This document shows, piece by piece, positions 22,053 through 22,921 of a stretch of 22,921 bases of DNA. How positions within the stretch are numbered: the first letter of the stretch is position 1; each line of letters opens with the position of its first letter. Source of the stretch: Acidobacteriota bacterium (lineage in GTDB: Bacteria > Acidobacteriota > Vicinamibacteria > Vicinamibacterales > 2-12-FULL-66-21); the NCBI GenBank assembly GCA_013362195.1, contig JABFWM010000643.1, positions 1-22,921 on the forward strand, given 5' to 3'. Both the position numbers and the translations under genes were made by a program. The notes beneath the pieces are model-generated. The model saw nothing but the letters and a program-made list of their open reading frames with translations. It searched no databases and was not told where the DNA came from.

Positions 22053-22921
22053 GCGGGCTCCTCGATCTTGTGCACGCGGTTGGGTTCGGGGCGCGGCAGC
22101 ACCTGAACTTTCCCCGAAGGCCAGCGAACGACCGCCTTGTCAATCGCGGCGCTGGAGCCCAGGCCGAAGTGCAGGCGGTGCTGGTTCTGCGCGCAGAAGC
22201 CCGATCCCCCCTGCACTTCCTGCAGCTGCTGCTGACCGTTCCAATAGAGCGTCACCTGCGCGCCAATCGCGGCGCGATTGCTGCAGCCGGAAGCTGGTGA
22301 ATCCGATCGGCATCCCCCCTCGAGATCGAAGGCAACCCAGGCGCGCCCTGGTGCGACGTCGTTGCGATAGAGCAGCAGCGGCCCGCGCTGATTCGCGACG
22401 ATCACGTCGAGCGCGCCGCGGTTCGAGAGATCGGCAACCGCGACGGAGCGTCCGTCGTAGCGATCGGTGACCCCAACCATCGGCGCGACGTCGAGAAACC
22501 GTCCCGCGCCGTCGCTGATCCAGACCTTCTTCTGCTGATACCCCCCGAGGCTGCGCGTCCCCATGGCGGGCCAGTTGCGCGCGTCGGAGATCACCAGCTG
22601 ATTGCCGCCGGCGATCTTCGAGAAGTCGTACCAATAGCTTTCGCTGCGCGACGCCGAGACGTAGCCGTTGACCAGATAGAGATCGAGGAAGCCGTCGTTG
22701 TTGAGATCCGCGAACTGCGCGCCGAAACTCCAGCCGCCGAGGTCGACGCCCATCGCGCGCGCGAGGTTCTCGTACTTCGGAACGTCTCCCGCGGATCCGG
22801 ACGGCACCCACAGATTGTTGCCCTGCAGCAGGATGCCCTCTTCCGAGATGTTCGACACGTAGACCGCGAACCGGCCCTGGTTGAGCACGTCGCCGACCGA
22901 CGCGTTCATGCCGCTCTTCGG
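22049..22921 (-). CDS. ASPIC/UnbV (FG-GAP/VCBS repeat) protein, C-terminal part; 5' end outside window
   Basis: The reading frame is open to the window edge, giving 290 residues of a longer protein. Beta-propeller repeats of FG-GAP/VCBS type are visible: FGAQFADLNNDGFLDLYLVNG and VAVADLSNRGALDVIVANQ. In the first, the D-L-N-N-D-G loop is suited to bind calcium; the second is degenerate. The C-terminus (about the last 90 residues) is the ASPIC/UnbV domain, with AAIGAQVTLYWNGQQQLQEV, HFGLGSS and AVVRWPSGKVQVL. Two pairs of cysteines (GGC...SGC, and GSGFC further on) may form disulfides in an exported protein. Proteins of this family are secreted and extracellular. It is the first gene of a coupled pair with the RnfD/UnbU-like gene (GTGA overlap). 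The same pair is seen with enediyne clusters and, in many Acidobacteriota and Planctomycetes, without them. Confidence 0.88.

Overview
The window is GC-rich, densely coded DNA, probably from a soil-type acidobacterium (Vicinamibacteria-like). That placement is an inference from the GC-rich codon use, a large TonB-dependent receptor with an N-terminal carboxypeptidase-regulatory domain, an ASPIC/UnbV protein paired with an RnfD-like membrane protein, and a YfhO-type/GT-C glycosyltransferase pair. No rRNA, tRNA, CRISPR array, insertion sequence or phage gene is visible. No stretch above 300 bases lacks a gene; the longest gaps are 9386-9566 and 6945-7085, and neither holds an obvious small gene.

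Layout. (1) 1-2114, +: the end of a YfhO-like membrane protein overlapping a GT-C/GT39-type glycosyltransferase. (2) 4300-2145, -: an operon for a small two-span membrane protein, an OmpR-type response regulator and a sensor histidine kinase. Its divergent neighbour (+) is a secreted type-B carboxylesterase; the shared intergenic region carries three direct repeats at an exact 11-bp pitch, the geometry bound by OmpR-family regulators. A winged-helix protein overlaps the esterase stop. (3) 7086-8980, +: L-arabinose isomerase coupled to a VOC protein; convergent to them is a small cupin (9385-8990, -). (4) 9567-13885, +: a TonB-dependent receptor overlapping an APC-family permease. (5) 13903-17118, +: a run of membrane and secreted genes that looks like a redox or copper module: a 70-aa membrane protein, a histidine-rich membrane protein, a YtkA-like protein with an H-M-x-H-x-x-M motif, a NapH/CcoG/NosR-type polyferredoxin, and a signal-peptide/TM protein that appears split by a frameshift near 16904. 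(6) 17219-21154, +: three overlapping genes for an asparagine-synthetase-like enzyme, a radical SAM enzyme of the RaSEA-like (archaeosine-synthase-related) type, and a flavin-dependent halogenase-like oxidoreductase. (7) 22921-21201, -: an ASPIC/UnbV repeat protein (cut by the window edge) coupled to an RnfD/UnbU-like membrane protein.

The best candidate for an undescribed system is region 6: an amide-forming enzyme, a radical SAM enzyme and a flavin halogenase/monooxygenase translated as one coupled unit, which I cannot match to a characterised pathway. Region 5 is a second candidate, for metal or oxidase maturation. A further cross-cutting signal is that araA, the TonB receptor gene and the AsnB-like gene lack Shine-Dalgarno sequences and carry a TAGANT hexamer only 6-8 bases before the start codon, which suggests leaderless transcripts. 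Stop/start overlaps (ATGA, GTGA, TGATG) join most neighbouring genes.
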